From NCBI RefSeq assembly GCF_015206815.1, contig NZ_JADEXZ010000017.1, forward strand, positions 1 through 64,000: a DNA stretch of 64,000 nucleotides, read 5' to 3'. Origin of the DNA: Fortiea sp. LEGE XX443. GTDB taxonomy: Bacteria; Cyanobacteriota; Cyanobacteriia; Cyanobacteriales; Nostocaceae. Both the position numbers and the translations under genes were made by a program. Numbering within the stretch: position 1 is the first letter of the stretch; each line of letters starts with the position of its first letter. The notes beneath the pieces were generated by a model. It was not told where the DNA came from. It did not search any database and saw only the letters and a list, made by a program, of their open reading frames with translations. Positions 30,991-38,287 of the stretch are shown here, piece by piece.

Positions 30991-32591
30991 TTCCTCAAAG
31001 CAATGCCGAAACTTTGTTTAATCTCGGCAGACTATACCAAGAAGAATCACAATTTAACTCGGCTTATAATACTTTTGCTCAAGCAATAGAAACAGTTGAA
31101 TTTATCCGGGGTGAAATTAATTCTGGGGAAGAAGCCAAGCGTAAACAAGCCGAAGAATGGAATGCGCTTTATCGCTGCATGGTGGAAGTTTGCCTAGCAT
31201 TAAACAAAGACACCGAAGCTATAGAATATATCGAACGCAGCAAAACCCGCAACTTAGTCGAACTGTTAACCAAAGCCGCATCAACAACACCAGAAAATCT
31301 GCCTACAGTTAACAGCAGCATTCAATTTACCGAAATTCAACACCTCTTAGACAACAAAACTGCAATTATCCAGTGGTACATTTTTAATGATTGCTTCCGC
31401 GCCTTCATCATCACCCGCAACAACCAACCAATAATCTGGCAATCCGAAAAACAAGACTTAGACAATCTTTTTGATTGGATTAAAAATTACCTTTTGCTTT
31501 ACTTTACAGATAAACCAAAGTGGCGTTCTGAACTAAACGCACAACTTAGCCAATTAACGCAAATTCTCCACCTCAATCAAATAACTTCCCTCATTCCCTC
31601 GCACTGCTCAAAATTAATTCTCATTCCCCATCGTTATTTACACCTGTTACCTCTCCAAGCCATCCCCTTATCTGCTCACAACTCCACCACACCAGAATAT
31701 TTATTTGATAAATTCCCTGGTGGCGTGAGTTACGCACCAAGTTGTCAACTATTGCGGTTTACTCAACACCGAGCTAAACAATTAGATAACTCACCATTAA
31801 ATCAACAAAGTCATCTCTTTGCCATTCAAAACCCCAGCAATGATTTACCCTTCACCGATATCGAAGTCGAAACCATCGCCACCGACTTTCAACCCTACCA
31901 AATCCTCAAACATCAACAAGCCACCAAAACAGCATTAGCAACACCATCAACCAATCAAACTCTTACCAATTCTCAATGGCTACACTTTTCTTGTCATGGT
32001 TATTTTAACTTTGATTCACCTTTAAAATCCGGCTTACAGTTAGCCAATGCAGTTGTTTCTAAAACTCCCGCCAATAGCAACTCATCTCGCCACCTGCGAG
32101 TTGATGACGAAAAATATTTAGATTTAGAAAAATGCCTCACCTTAGAAGACATCTTTCAACTCAACTTAAATAACTGTCGTTTAGTTTGTCTTTCCGCTTG
32201 CGAAACCGGCTTAATTGATTCTACAAATAACAGCGACGAATATATAGGTTTAGCCAGTGGCTTTATCAGTGCTGGTGCAGCCAATATAATTAGTACCTTA
32301 TGGGCAGTCAGCGACTTTCACACAGCATTATTAATGATTAAATTTTATGAAAACCTGCCAAACCATCAATATAATATGCCCTTAGCCTTAAACAATACCC
32401 AAAAATGGTTACGCCAAGCAACCCAAGCACAAATAATAGATTGGCTAAAAAATTTAAACAATATGCAGTTAGTGCAAAAACAGTCAATTCTCAAAGTTTT
32501 AGAAACCGAATATAAACCAGAACAACAGCCATTTAAAAAACCAGAATACTGGGCAGCATTTTGCGCCATCTCTCCTGTTTACACCCCTTAA
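30276..32591 (+). CDS. TPR-CHAT caspase-like protease, C-terminal part
   Basis: 771 codons open from TTG 30276. Five near-identical 46-residue TPRs and one diverged repeat (to about residue 265) are followed by a linker and a C-terminal CHAT domain of the caspase/separase clan. The catalytic dyad is visible: His 574 in HFSCHGYFNF and Cys 642 in CLSACETGLI, numbered from 30276, with the usual GLASGFISAGAANIISTLW after it. CHAT proteases with TPRs act in bacterial conflict and cell-death systems, activated by a partner. It is in frame with the preceding ORF beyond one TAA codon. A rightward small protein and a membrane protein follow. Confidence 0.88.
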   Translation: MEVLTRTAFPQQWATTQNNLATAYSDRILGERAENIEQAIAAYRAALEVRTRTAFPQEWAITQNNLGNAYFVRILGERAENIEQAIAAYRAALEVLTRTAFPQQWATTQNNLAIAYKNRILGERAENIEQAIAAYRAALEVRTRTAFPQDWAMTQNNLGEAYRNRILGERAENIEQAIAAYRAALEVRTRTAFPQDWAMTQNNLGNAYSDRILGERAENIEQAIAAYRAALEVRTRTAFPQSNAETLFNLGRLYQEESQFNSAYNTFAQAIETVEFIRGEINSGEEAKRKQAEEWNALYRCMVEVCLALNKDTEAIEYIERSKTRNLVELLTKAASTTPENLPTVNSSIQFTEIQHLLDNKTAIIQWYIFNDCFRAFIITRNNQPIIWQSEKQDLDNLFDWIKNYLLLYFTDKPKWRSELNAQLSQLTQILHLNQITSLIPSHCSKLILIPHRYLHLLPLQAIPLSAHNSTTPEYLFDKFPGGVSYAPSCQLLRFTQHRAKQLDNSPLNQQSHLFAIQNPSNDLPFTDIEVETIATDFQPYQILKHQQATKTALATPSTNQTLTNSQWLHFSCHGYFNFDSPLKSGLQLANAVVSKTPANSNSSRHLRVDDEKYLDLEKCLTLEDIFQLNLNNCRLVCLSACETGLIDSTNNSDEYIGLASGFISAGAANIISTLWAVSDFHTALLMIKFYENLPNHQYNMPLALNNTQKWLRQATQAQIIDWLKNLNNMQLVQKQSILKVLETEYKPEQQPFKKPEYWAAFCAISPVYTP

Positions 32592-32595
32592 TTCC

Positions 32596-32785
32596 CTACC
32601 GTGTATACACAAGTCGAACCGATCCTCCCTAACCCTCCTTAAAAAGGAGGGAACCGGATTACAAGTCCCCCTTTTTAAGGGGAGCCACTGTGTTGCGGGG
32701 GTTCCCCCCGTTGTAGCAAGTGGCGTGGATTTAGGGGGATCAAGCCAAGTTTTTGCTTCTCATCCGAGATGTGTGTACACCGTAG
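32596..32785. mobile_element. MITE-like element, copy 2, carrying a nested hairpin repeat
   Basis: Starts CTACCGTGTATACACA and ends TGTGTGTACACCGTAG, the same terminal inverted repeats (two mismatches at the left) as the cleaner copy at 37829-37973. The interior has the same C-run/G-run palindromes, and at 32684-32724 a 41-nt hairpin element is inserted in it. No clear target duplication. Confidence 0.7.
32684..32724. repeat. 41-nt dispersed hairpin element, copy 2 (nested)
   Basis: Same core GTTGCGGGGGTTCCCCCC as copy 1, with outer stem CCAC/GTGG instead of CCAG/CTGG, a compensated base pair. Confidence 0.8.
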
Positions 32786-32865
32786 CCTTTATAAGTGCTA
32801 GGCAGGGGTAATTCGAGGACTAGTAATAAGATACAATCAAACTCAACCAACCCAAAACTAAACCA

Positions 32866-33210
32866 ATGGAACCCGATAAACTCATCCAAGCATTTACCCA
32901 AGTGGTGCGAAATCAAGATTACGTTTTCTCACCAGAAGCCATCACAGCCATTCCCGAACTGCAACAAGAACTGACGCAATTAGAAACTCAAACGCCTAAT
33001 ATATTTGCGGAAGCAATTCGCCAATGGTATCTCGATTACGAAGATGTCAGAGACGCAGTATTAATTGAAGAACGCGAAATCGAAAAAATCAGCAAAACCA
33101 AACCAGAAACCCAAGAAAATACCCAAGAAAATCGCTATCGTGTTTTGCAAGACGAACTGCAAAAACTACACGATAATAAGACAGCCACAAATCAGTCAAA
33201 CAAATCATGA
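32866..33210 (+). CDS. Hypothetical 114-residue protein coupled to the next gene
   Basis: Soluble, highly charged. The first 65 residues look folded (LIQAFTQVVRNQDYVFSPEAITAIPELQQELTQL), the rest is a predicted coiled coil or disordered, rich in Glu, Lys and Gln (EEREIEKISKTKPETQENT). No family recognised. It lies 274 bases after the TPR-CHAT gene, with the MITE in that gap, and overlaps the following membrane-protein gene by ATGA, so those two are made together. It may be an adaptor or a regulator of the membrane protein. ATG at 32866. Confidence 0.65.
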   Translation: MEPDKLIQAFTQVVRNQDYVFSPEAITAIPELQQELTQLETQTPNIFAEAIRQWYLDYEDVRDAVLIEEREIEKISKTKPETQENTQENRYRVLQDELQKLHDNKTATNQSNKS

Positions 33211-34604
33211 AACTTTATGCGCCTAACATTCATTTATTTGCCTTTCAACTTTATAAAAGCTCTAATATTGATTTAAATAACTCATCAATAAATCAAAACT
33301 TTCTCTGGAACACTGGCGATGAGATAGTAAACAACACTCTAAACAAAAAAGATTTACATCTCCATCAGCAAATCGATGTCAACAAAGAACCAAATAATCC
33401 TCGTGTAGATTTACTCAAAGATACAGAAATTATTGATGACAACTACGCCGTCACCTTTGACGGTAAAATTCCTCTAGACCAAAATCAAGACTTATTAATT
33501 AAAGGCTTTGCTCATCCGTTACGACTTTATGACAGTTACAGTTTATGGTTAAATCTCCGCCGCCCAGAAAAAGTAAATAATAATCATACAGATGACGTAG
33601 ATATTGCTTTTTTACGCAAATTAAACTCAAATAACTGTTTAATTGTTAAAAGCAATCCTCTATTTCTCGGTCAAACTTTACTAATTACTGGTTGGTTAAC
33701 AGGCGCAAAAGACAAACAAATCACCCAGCAAATAGCAAATGAATGTTTAAAATCTATATTTCATGGCTACCCTTTACCTCCATTTAACCGCCAAGGTGAA
33801 TTATTTGGTAGCCCCATATTTGAATATGGTTTATTTAGCCAATTAGCAAATTATCAACACGTTTTAATTTGGCTATTTGTTGATGAACAAGCAGATGCTA
33901 ATTTAAATAAATGTCAGCAAGAGTTATTAGATTTATTTTTCTTTCGTACCAAAGCAGTTAAAGCTTTTAAAGACAGTAGAGAAATATATAAAGCATTAGA
34001 CTTAGCTTATCGTCAAATAGAAACAATACTCGAACAATTACCAAAAATAGAATCTAGCATTAACACAGATTTAGAAGATTTAAAAAATAAGTTAAAACAG
34101 TTACCCCAATTATCATTAACCTACACTCGTCTGTTACGAAATTTAGAAGATTATCAAAACACCATCGTCATTAACACGCATAACTATGCCGAAAGATTAC
34201 AGCAAATTCGTGATTTTACCAATAGTGACATCACCTTTTTAGAAAATTTCAGCCAAAAAAATAGCCCTTTTTTCCAACAACAAATAACCGCAGACTTAGG
34301 TTATTTCCGTCACGGTTCAGAATTATTGAGCCAAGCTATAGACTCAATTCGTGGCATAGTAGAAATAGAACAAGCTAAACGCGATCGCTCTCTAGAAAAC
34401 ACCATCCAAATACTTGGTATCGGCTTTGGTGGTGGTGCAATTGTTTCTGGCGTAGTCGTCCAACACATTGACAAAATCAGTCAACCCCTAGCAGCCATAT
34501 CACCAGATAATCAACCTCATCCTTTTTTCGCATCTTTAATTTTAAGTATTATCGCTACCTTATTGTTTACCGCCTTGGGTTGGTGCATAACTAAACGGAG
34601 ATAG
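33207..34604 (+). CDS. Hypothetical protein with C-terminal membrane hairpin, CHAT-associated
   Basis: 465 residues. Residues 1-240 form a mixed alpha/beta domain (DDNYAVTFDGKIPLDQNQDL, LLITGWLTG, VLIWLFVDEQAD). Residues about 245-400 are long helices of coiled-coil type (REIYKALDLAYRQIETILEQL, LLRNLEDYQNT). Two membrane segments end the protein: ILGIGFGGGAIVSGVVV (about 402-418) and FFASLILSIIATLLFTALGW (about 440-459), finishing with KRR. The layout recalls CorA-like or pore-forming membrane effectors placed beside CHAT and other conflict proteins, though no named family is certain. Start overlaps the previous stop (ATGA). Confidence 0.75.
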   Translation: MKLYAPNIHLFAFQLYKSSNIDLNNSSINQNFLWNTGDEIVNNTLNKKDLHLHQQIDVNKEPNNPRVDLLKDTEIIDDNYAVTFDGKIPLDQNQDLLIKGFAHPLRLYDSYSLWLNLRRPEKVNNNHTDDVDIAFLRKLNSNNCLIVKSNPLFLGQTLLITGWLTGAKDKQITQQIANECLKSIFHGYPLPPFNRQGELFGSPIFEYGLFSQLANYQHVLIWLFVDEQADANLNKCQQELLDLFFFRTKAVKAFKDSREIYKALDLAYRQIETILEQLPKIESSINTDLEDLKNKLKQLPQLSLTYTRLLRNLEDYQNTIVINTHNYAERLQQIRDFTNSDITFLENFSQKNSPFFQQQITADLGYFRHGSELLSQAIDSIRGIVEIEQAKRDRSLENTIQILGIGFGGGAIVSGVVVQHIDKISQPLAAISPDNQPHPFFASLILSIIATLLFTALGWCITKRR

Positions 34605-35199
34605 AGATGTTTTATTAATAATTTTACAAATAATATCTTTCCAAAGAGTAAATTTTATGCCCCGATAATCTTTCATTATCAACTATTTGTTTGAATGATT
34701 CCAAATATTTTTCTCTTTGGATTGATTAGAGGCAGGGGGCAGGGAGCAGGGAGAAGAGGGGACTGTAGGTACAAACCGAACTTCGTTCAGGCTCACTTGC
34801 TCCCTTTCACCTTTGGTTAAAACCCCATCTCTTGTAGGTGGCTTTTCTCCCCTGCTAAGAGCTCCCTTCCCCCCTGCTTTTTTATTCTGCCTCTGATACT
34901 TCTTCTTCTATCTATTTTTGCAAAAGTTTCATTGCAGCTTGATTTCTTTGCAATTGTTCTTCTGGCGTTTTTCCCATATTCTGCAAAAATAGCGTTAAAT
35001 TATGTTTACCTGTTACCGTCATATTTGCTGCTAAAAATACCTTTTGATCTAATTTTAAAGTAGCTATGCCAAGACGGCAAAAATTTTTTCATTCCAGTTC
35101 CTACCCTACGGGAACGCTGGCGCGAACCCTTCGCTCAAGACTGCATTCAACATGACAAAGAAACAGACTTTTAAGACAACCTCTAATTGATATAATTAT
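34605..35199. other. Intergenic with short tandem repeats and a decayed gene
   Basis: Near 34730-34760 there is a GGGAGCA-type short tandem repeat. At about 34912-35086 the minus strand reads as coding-like sequence ending KTPEEQLQRNQAAMKLLQK and a stop, without a start in frame, so it is a gene remnant. A dispersed palindromic repeat lies near 35100-35150. Confidence 0.5.
34912..35086 (-). pseudogene. Remnant of a small unidentified gene
   Basis: In one minus-strand frame about 55 codons read without stop, including TLKLDQKVFLAANMTVTG, and close with TAG at 34912. The beginning appears lost or shifted (an ATG with a Lys-rich start exists in another frame at about 35087). Family not recognised. 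Confidence 0.35.
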
Positions 35200-35226
35200 G
35201 TGTATATTTCCTTGCTCGGAGAAACT

Positions 35227-35442
35227 ATGCAAATAAAAGATATGACAACAGAACAGTTACAAAACCTGATCCGTAACACAGTAGATGAAATTCTAGATGA
35301 ATACTTCGGTGATCCTGATGAGGGAAACAAAGTTAAAGAGTCATTCCAGCAAACTTTATTAGAAATACGGCAAAAACGGCTAGAAGGAAGACCTACTATT
35401 CCAGCATCGGAGGTGTATAAAAGGTATGGGATAGAGCATTAA
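35227..35442 (+). CDS. Antitoxin of a RelE/ParE-type toxin-antitoxin pair
   Basis: 71 residues from ATG 35227, chosen because GGAG stands 6 bases before it; an upstream frame opening at 35200 adds nine residues without a ribosome binding site. The protein is acidic and helical (TTEQLQNLIRNTVDEILDEYF) and ends with the short motif IPASEVYKRYGI usual in cyanobacterial antitoxins that precede RelE toxins. Its stop TAA is directly followed by the toxin's ATG. It should bind and silence the toxin and repress the operon. Confidence 0.85.
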   Translation: MQIKDMTTEQLQNLIRNTVDEILDEYFGDPDEGNKVKESFQQTLLEIRQKRLEGRPTIPASEVYKRYGIEH

Positions 35443-35700
35443 ATGAGTTATTCTGTAAATTTTGAACCAGAGTCTATAACTGATTTAGATAATCTGGCTC
35501 AGGTGGTGCGGCTACGGATTCTTAATAAAATTGAATGGTTAAGTATCAATTTTGAGCAGATCACTCCTTTACCTCTTACGGGAGAATGGTCAGGGTTTTA
35601 TAAGTTAAGAGTAAGAGATTATCGAGTCATCTATGATTTTGATGTTGAGAGTCAGTTAATCATAATTACTAAAATTGGTCATCGTAGTGAAATTTATTAG
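35443..35700 (+). CDS. RelE/ParE-family toxin
   Basis: 85 residues. The family pattern is clear: YSVNFEPESITDLDNL at the N-terminus, LTGEWSGFYKLRVRDYRVIYDF in the middle with the conserved Arg residues, and IITKIGHRSEIY at the end with the GHR motif. RelE toxins cut mRNA in the ribosome, ParE toxins poison gyrase; the GHR ending favours RelE. It directly adjoins the antitoxin gene with no spacing. The pair lies at the right edge of the accessory block. Confidence 0.9.
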   Translation: MSYSVNFEPESITDLDNLAQVVRLRILNKIEWLSINFEQITPLPLTGEWSGFYKLRVRDYRVIYDFDVESQLIIITKIGHRSEIY

Positions 35701-35783
35701 GGTTGTGTAGCGCCTTGGGTTGGTCGATCACAGACTATCCTAGAAACAAGAAGTAGGGTAAAACAATTATTAATAAACGACCA

Positions 35784-36506
35784 ATGACAAATGATAAATC
35801 AACAATCATTCGTTTAGAAAATATCTTTAAAGTCTACGGTAGTCGAGAAACTGAAGTTAAAGCACTCAACGATGTAAATTTAACTATTCACGAAGGCGAG
35901 TATTGTTCAATTATGGGGCCTTCTGGTTCAGGTAAATCTACAGCCATGAATATTATTGGCTGTTTAGATCGTCCCACATCTGGACATTATTATTTAGATA
36001 ACCTTGATGTCGCCCAAATAGATGATCAAGCTTTGGCTCATATCCGCAACAAAAAGCTGGGGTTTGTCTTCCAACAATTTCACCTCTTAGCCCAACTTAC
36101 AGCCTTAGAAAATGTGATGTTGCCAATGGCTTATGCTAATGTTAACCCAACCGAGAGACGCGATCGCGCCACCGAAGCATTAATCCGAGTTGGGTTAGAA
36201 AAACGCCTCAACAACAAACCAAATCAACTCTCAGGAGGACAACAACAAAGAGTAGCAATAGCACGGGCGATCGTCAACCGTCCCGTTGTTCTCCTCGCTG
36301 ATGAACCCACAGGCGCACTTGACTCTCGCACCACCCAAGAAGTGTTGGACATTTTCTCTGAATTAAACGCCAGTGGTATCACCGTAGTCATGGTAACTCA
36401 TGAACCAGAGGTAGCCCGTCAAACCCAGCGTATCGTTTGGTTCCGTGATGGTGAAGTGATACACTCTCACATGACACCAAACGATTTGACGCACTTGGCT
36501 GTTTGA
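35784..36506 (+). CDS. MacB/LolD-type ABC transporter ATP-binding protein, isolated
   Basis: 240 residues. Walker [10 protein letters not shown]-loop FVFQQFHLL, signature [15 protein letters not shown], Walker [14 protein letters not shown] and VTHEPE are intact. It is close in layout to the ATPase at 24734 ([14 protein letters not shown]). No permease or adaptor adjoins it; the second adaptor/permease pair lacking an ATPase ends at 28528. I infer that it belonged to that set before accessory DNA came between them. ATG 35784. Confidence 0.93.
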   Translation: MTNDKSTIIRLENIFKVYGSRETEVKALNDVNLTIHEGEYCSIMGPSGSGKSTAMNIIGCLDRPTSGHYYLDNLDVAQIDDQALAHIRNKKLGFVFQQFHLLAQLTALENVMLPMAYANVNPTERRDRATEALIRVGLEKRLNNKPNQLSGGQQQRVAIARAIVNRPVVLLADEPTGALDSRTTQEVLDIFSELNASGITVVMVTHEPEVARQTQRIVWFRDGEVIHSHMTPNDLTHLAV

Positions 36507-36840
36507 TCAAATTATCGTCGCCAAGGAATTGCTGATCAAACGATGCAAATCCTTTAAATTTTTTATACCTCTTCCCGGCTTAACTGAGAAATAAAGTAAT
36601 CAGACAGAATTAATTACACAAATTTTTAACTGTAACCTGTCCCCTGTAACCTATCTCCATCCATGAATTTTTGTGTCCGACTACTTATTTCCGCATTTCT
36701 CACAAACAGTAGGGGCGGGTTCACAGATATGCTCAAATCATTCACGAATATTTCGCTCAACCCGCCCCTACGGACTCTGGACTGAGGTTGCAATAATTGG
36801 TGAGAAATCCGGGTTATTGAGGTGTTTATTACTGTTTCAG
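36507..36840. other. Intergenic with a GNAT-like scrap and an inverted repeat
   Basis: 36513-36557 reads YRRQGIADQTMQIL and stop on the plus strand, the look of an acetyltransferase C-terminal scrap. A 13-bp inverted repeat GTAGGGGCGGGTT (36709-36721) / AACCCGCCCCTAC (36759-36771) is a dispersed Nostoc-type palindrome. No intact gene. Confidence 0.45.
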
Positions 36841-37701
36841 CTAACCTACATCATCATGAGCAAAACGGTTGAATAGGAAGTCTAAAGCATGGTTCCGTAG
36901 TTTATAGTATTGCGGATCTTCCATAATTCTGGCGCGATCGCGGGGACGAGAAAAGGGAATTTCCATGACTTCGCCAATTTTGGCATGGGGGCCATTGGTC
37001 ATCATCACCAACTTATCGGCTAAAAACAGCGCCTCATCAATGTCGTGGCTAATCATTAGCACTGTGCAGCGATTCTCGTTCCAAATTTTCAGCAGTTCTT
37101 CTTGTAATTCTTCTTTGGTAATCGCATCTAACGCCCCAAAAGGTTCATCTAAAATCAGCACTTTCGGGCGAATTGCCAAAGCACGGGCAATAGAAACCCG
37201 TTGTCTCATACCGCCAGACATTTGCATGGGCTTTTTGTCCATCGCGTCACCTAGTCCCACCATCGCCAAATGATCACGGACAATTGCCCTTTTCTCCGCT
37301 TCCATTTTGTTGGGGTAAACTGCATTGACAGCTAAGTAAATATTTTCAAATGCAGTCCGCCACGGTAACAGCGCATAGTTTTGAAACACTACCATCCTGT
37401 CTGGCCCTGGCTTGGTGATTGGTTGACCTTCGAGTAACACTTGCCCAGAGGTAGGAAAGTTAAAACCAGATACCATATTTAGCAAGGTTGATTTGCCACA
37501 GCCAGAGTGACCAATGACGCAAATGAATTCACCTTGGTTGACATTGAGGTTAACACCATCAAGGACAGTGAAAGGGCCATTTTTGGTGAAATAAACTTTG
37601 CTCACCTCTCTAATTTCTAAGAAAGGTCTGTTATTACCTGTTGCAGTTGCTAATGGTTTTCTAGAGATGTCAGTAACTGTAGTTAAATTGCGGTTTTGCA
37701 T
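36841..37701 (-). CDS. cmpD: Bicarbonate ABC transporter ATP-binding protein CmpD (NrtD-like)
   Basis: 286 residues. Walker A GHSGCGKS, FQNYALLPW, signature MSGGMRQRVSIARAL, Walker B VLILDEPFGALD, followed by MISHDIDEALFLADK. The C-terminal RDRARIMEDPQYYKLRNHALDFLFNRFAHDD is shared by CmpD and NrtD. It is the last gene of the leftward cmpABCD operon and energises uptake together with CmpC. About 590 bases with a tandem array and a MITE separate it from cmpC, so its expression may now depend on read-through or its own promoter. ATG 37701. Confidence 0.85.
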   Translation of the reverse strand: MQNRNLTTVTDISRKPLATATGNNRPFLEIREVSKVYFTKNGPFTVLDGVNLNVNQGEFICVIGHSGCGKSTLLNMVSGFNFPTSGQVLLEGQPITKPGPDRMVVFQNYALLPWRTAFENIYLAVNAVYPNKMEAEKRAIVRDHLAMVGLGDAMDKKPMQMSGGMRQRVSIARALAIRPKVLILDEPFGALDAITKEELQEELLKIWNENRCTVLMISHDIDEALFLADKLVMMTNGPHAKIGEVMEIPFSRPRDRARIMEDPQYYKLRNHALDFLFNRFAHDDVG

Positions 37702-37828
37702 AGCTGTGAATGAAGGGTGAAGGGTGAAATTATTTGGGTGGAACTTGATTTTTTACGGTTGTCAAGAACCTCTCTCCAAACTTCTCTCCTGCAAGGAGAG
37801 AGGCTTTGACTTCTCCCCCTTCCCTCGT

Positions 37829-37973
37829 CTACGGTGTACACACAAATCATCTGATCCCCCTAAATCCCCCTTAAAAAGGGGGACTTTGATTCTAATTTCC
37901 CCCTTTTCAAGGGGGGCTAGGGGGGATCGAAATGCTGTTATGCAACTTTATACAACTTGTGTGTACACCGTAG
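37829..37973. mobile_element. MITE, 145 bp, 17-bp terminal inverted repeats, 10-bp target duplication
   Basis: Left end CTACGGTGTACACACAA (37829-37845) and right end TTGTGTGTACACCGTAG (37957-37973) are perfect inverted repeats. The 10-mer CTTCCCTCGT stands immediately on both sides (37819-37828 and 37974-37983). The interior is non-coding and palindromic (GATCCCCC ... GGGGGGATC). A non-autonomous element moved by a transposase encoded elsewhere fits all of this. Confidence 0.88.
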
Positions 37974-38030
37974 CTTCCCTCGTAGGGAAGGGGGCTGGGG
38001 GGTTAGGTTTTTAATTGTTGGGTTTCGTAA

Positions 38031-38269
38031 GTGAACCTTTTATCTTCATCGCTGAAGTTCGGAACTCGGTGAGTGAACCTTTTATCTCCATCGCTGAAGT
38101 TCGGAACTCGGTAAGTGAACCTTTTATCTCCATCAATGAAGTTCGGAACTCGGTGAGTGAACCTTTTATCTCCATCAATGAAGTTCGGAACTCGGTGAGT
38201 GAACCTTTTATCTCCATCAATGAAGTTCGGAACTCGGTGAGTGAACCTTTTATCTCCATCGCTGAAGTT
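38031..38269. repeat. Tandem repeat, 42-bp unit, five full copies plus a partial one
   Basis: Units start at 38031, 38073, 38115, 38157, 38199 and 38241, each beginning GTGAACCTTTTATCT and containing GAAGTTCGGAACTCGGT. Because 42 is divisible by three, the array stays open in one frame on each strand (VSEPFISINEVRNS on plus, MEIKGSLTEFRTSL on minus), but neither has start signals or codon behaviour of a gene. Confidence 0.95.
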
Positions 38270-38287
38270 ACAATACTCAACTGTCAG

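Larger units (their letters stand above)
37702..38287. other. cmpC-cmpD spacer filled with repeats
   Basis: Holds a MITE (37829-37973), a CTCTCCT-GCA-AGGAGAG hairpin near 37786-37803, and a 42-bp tandem array (38031-38269). No gene is supported. Confidence 0.7.
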
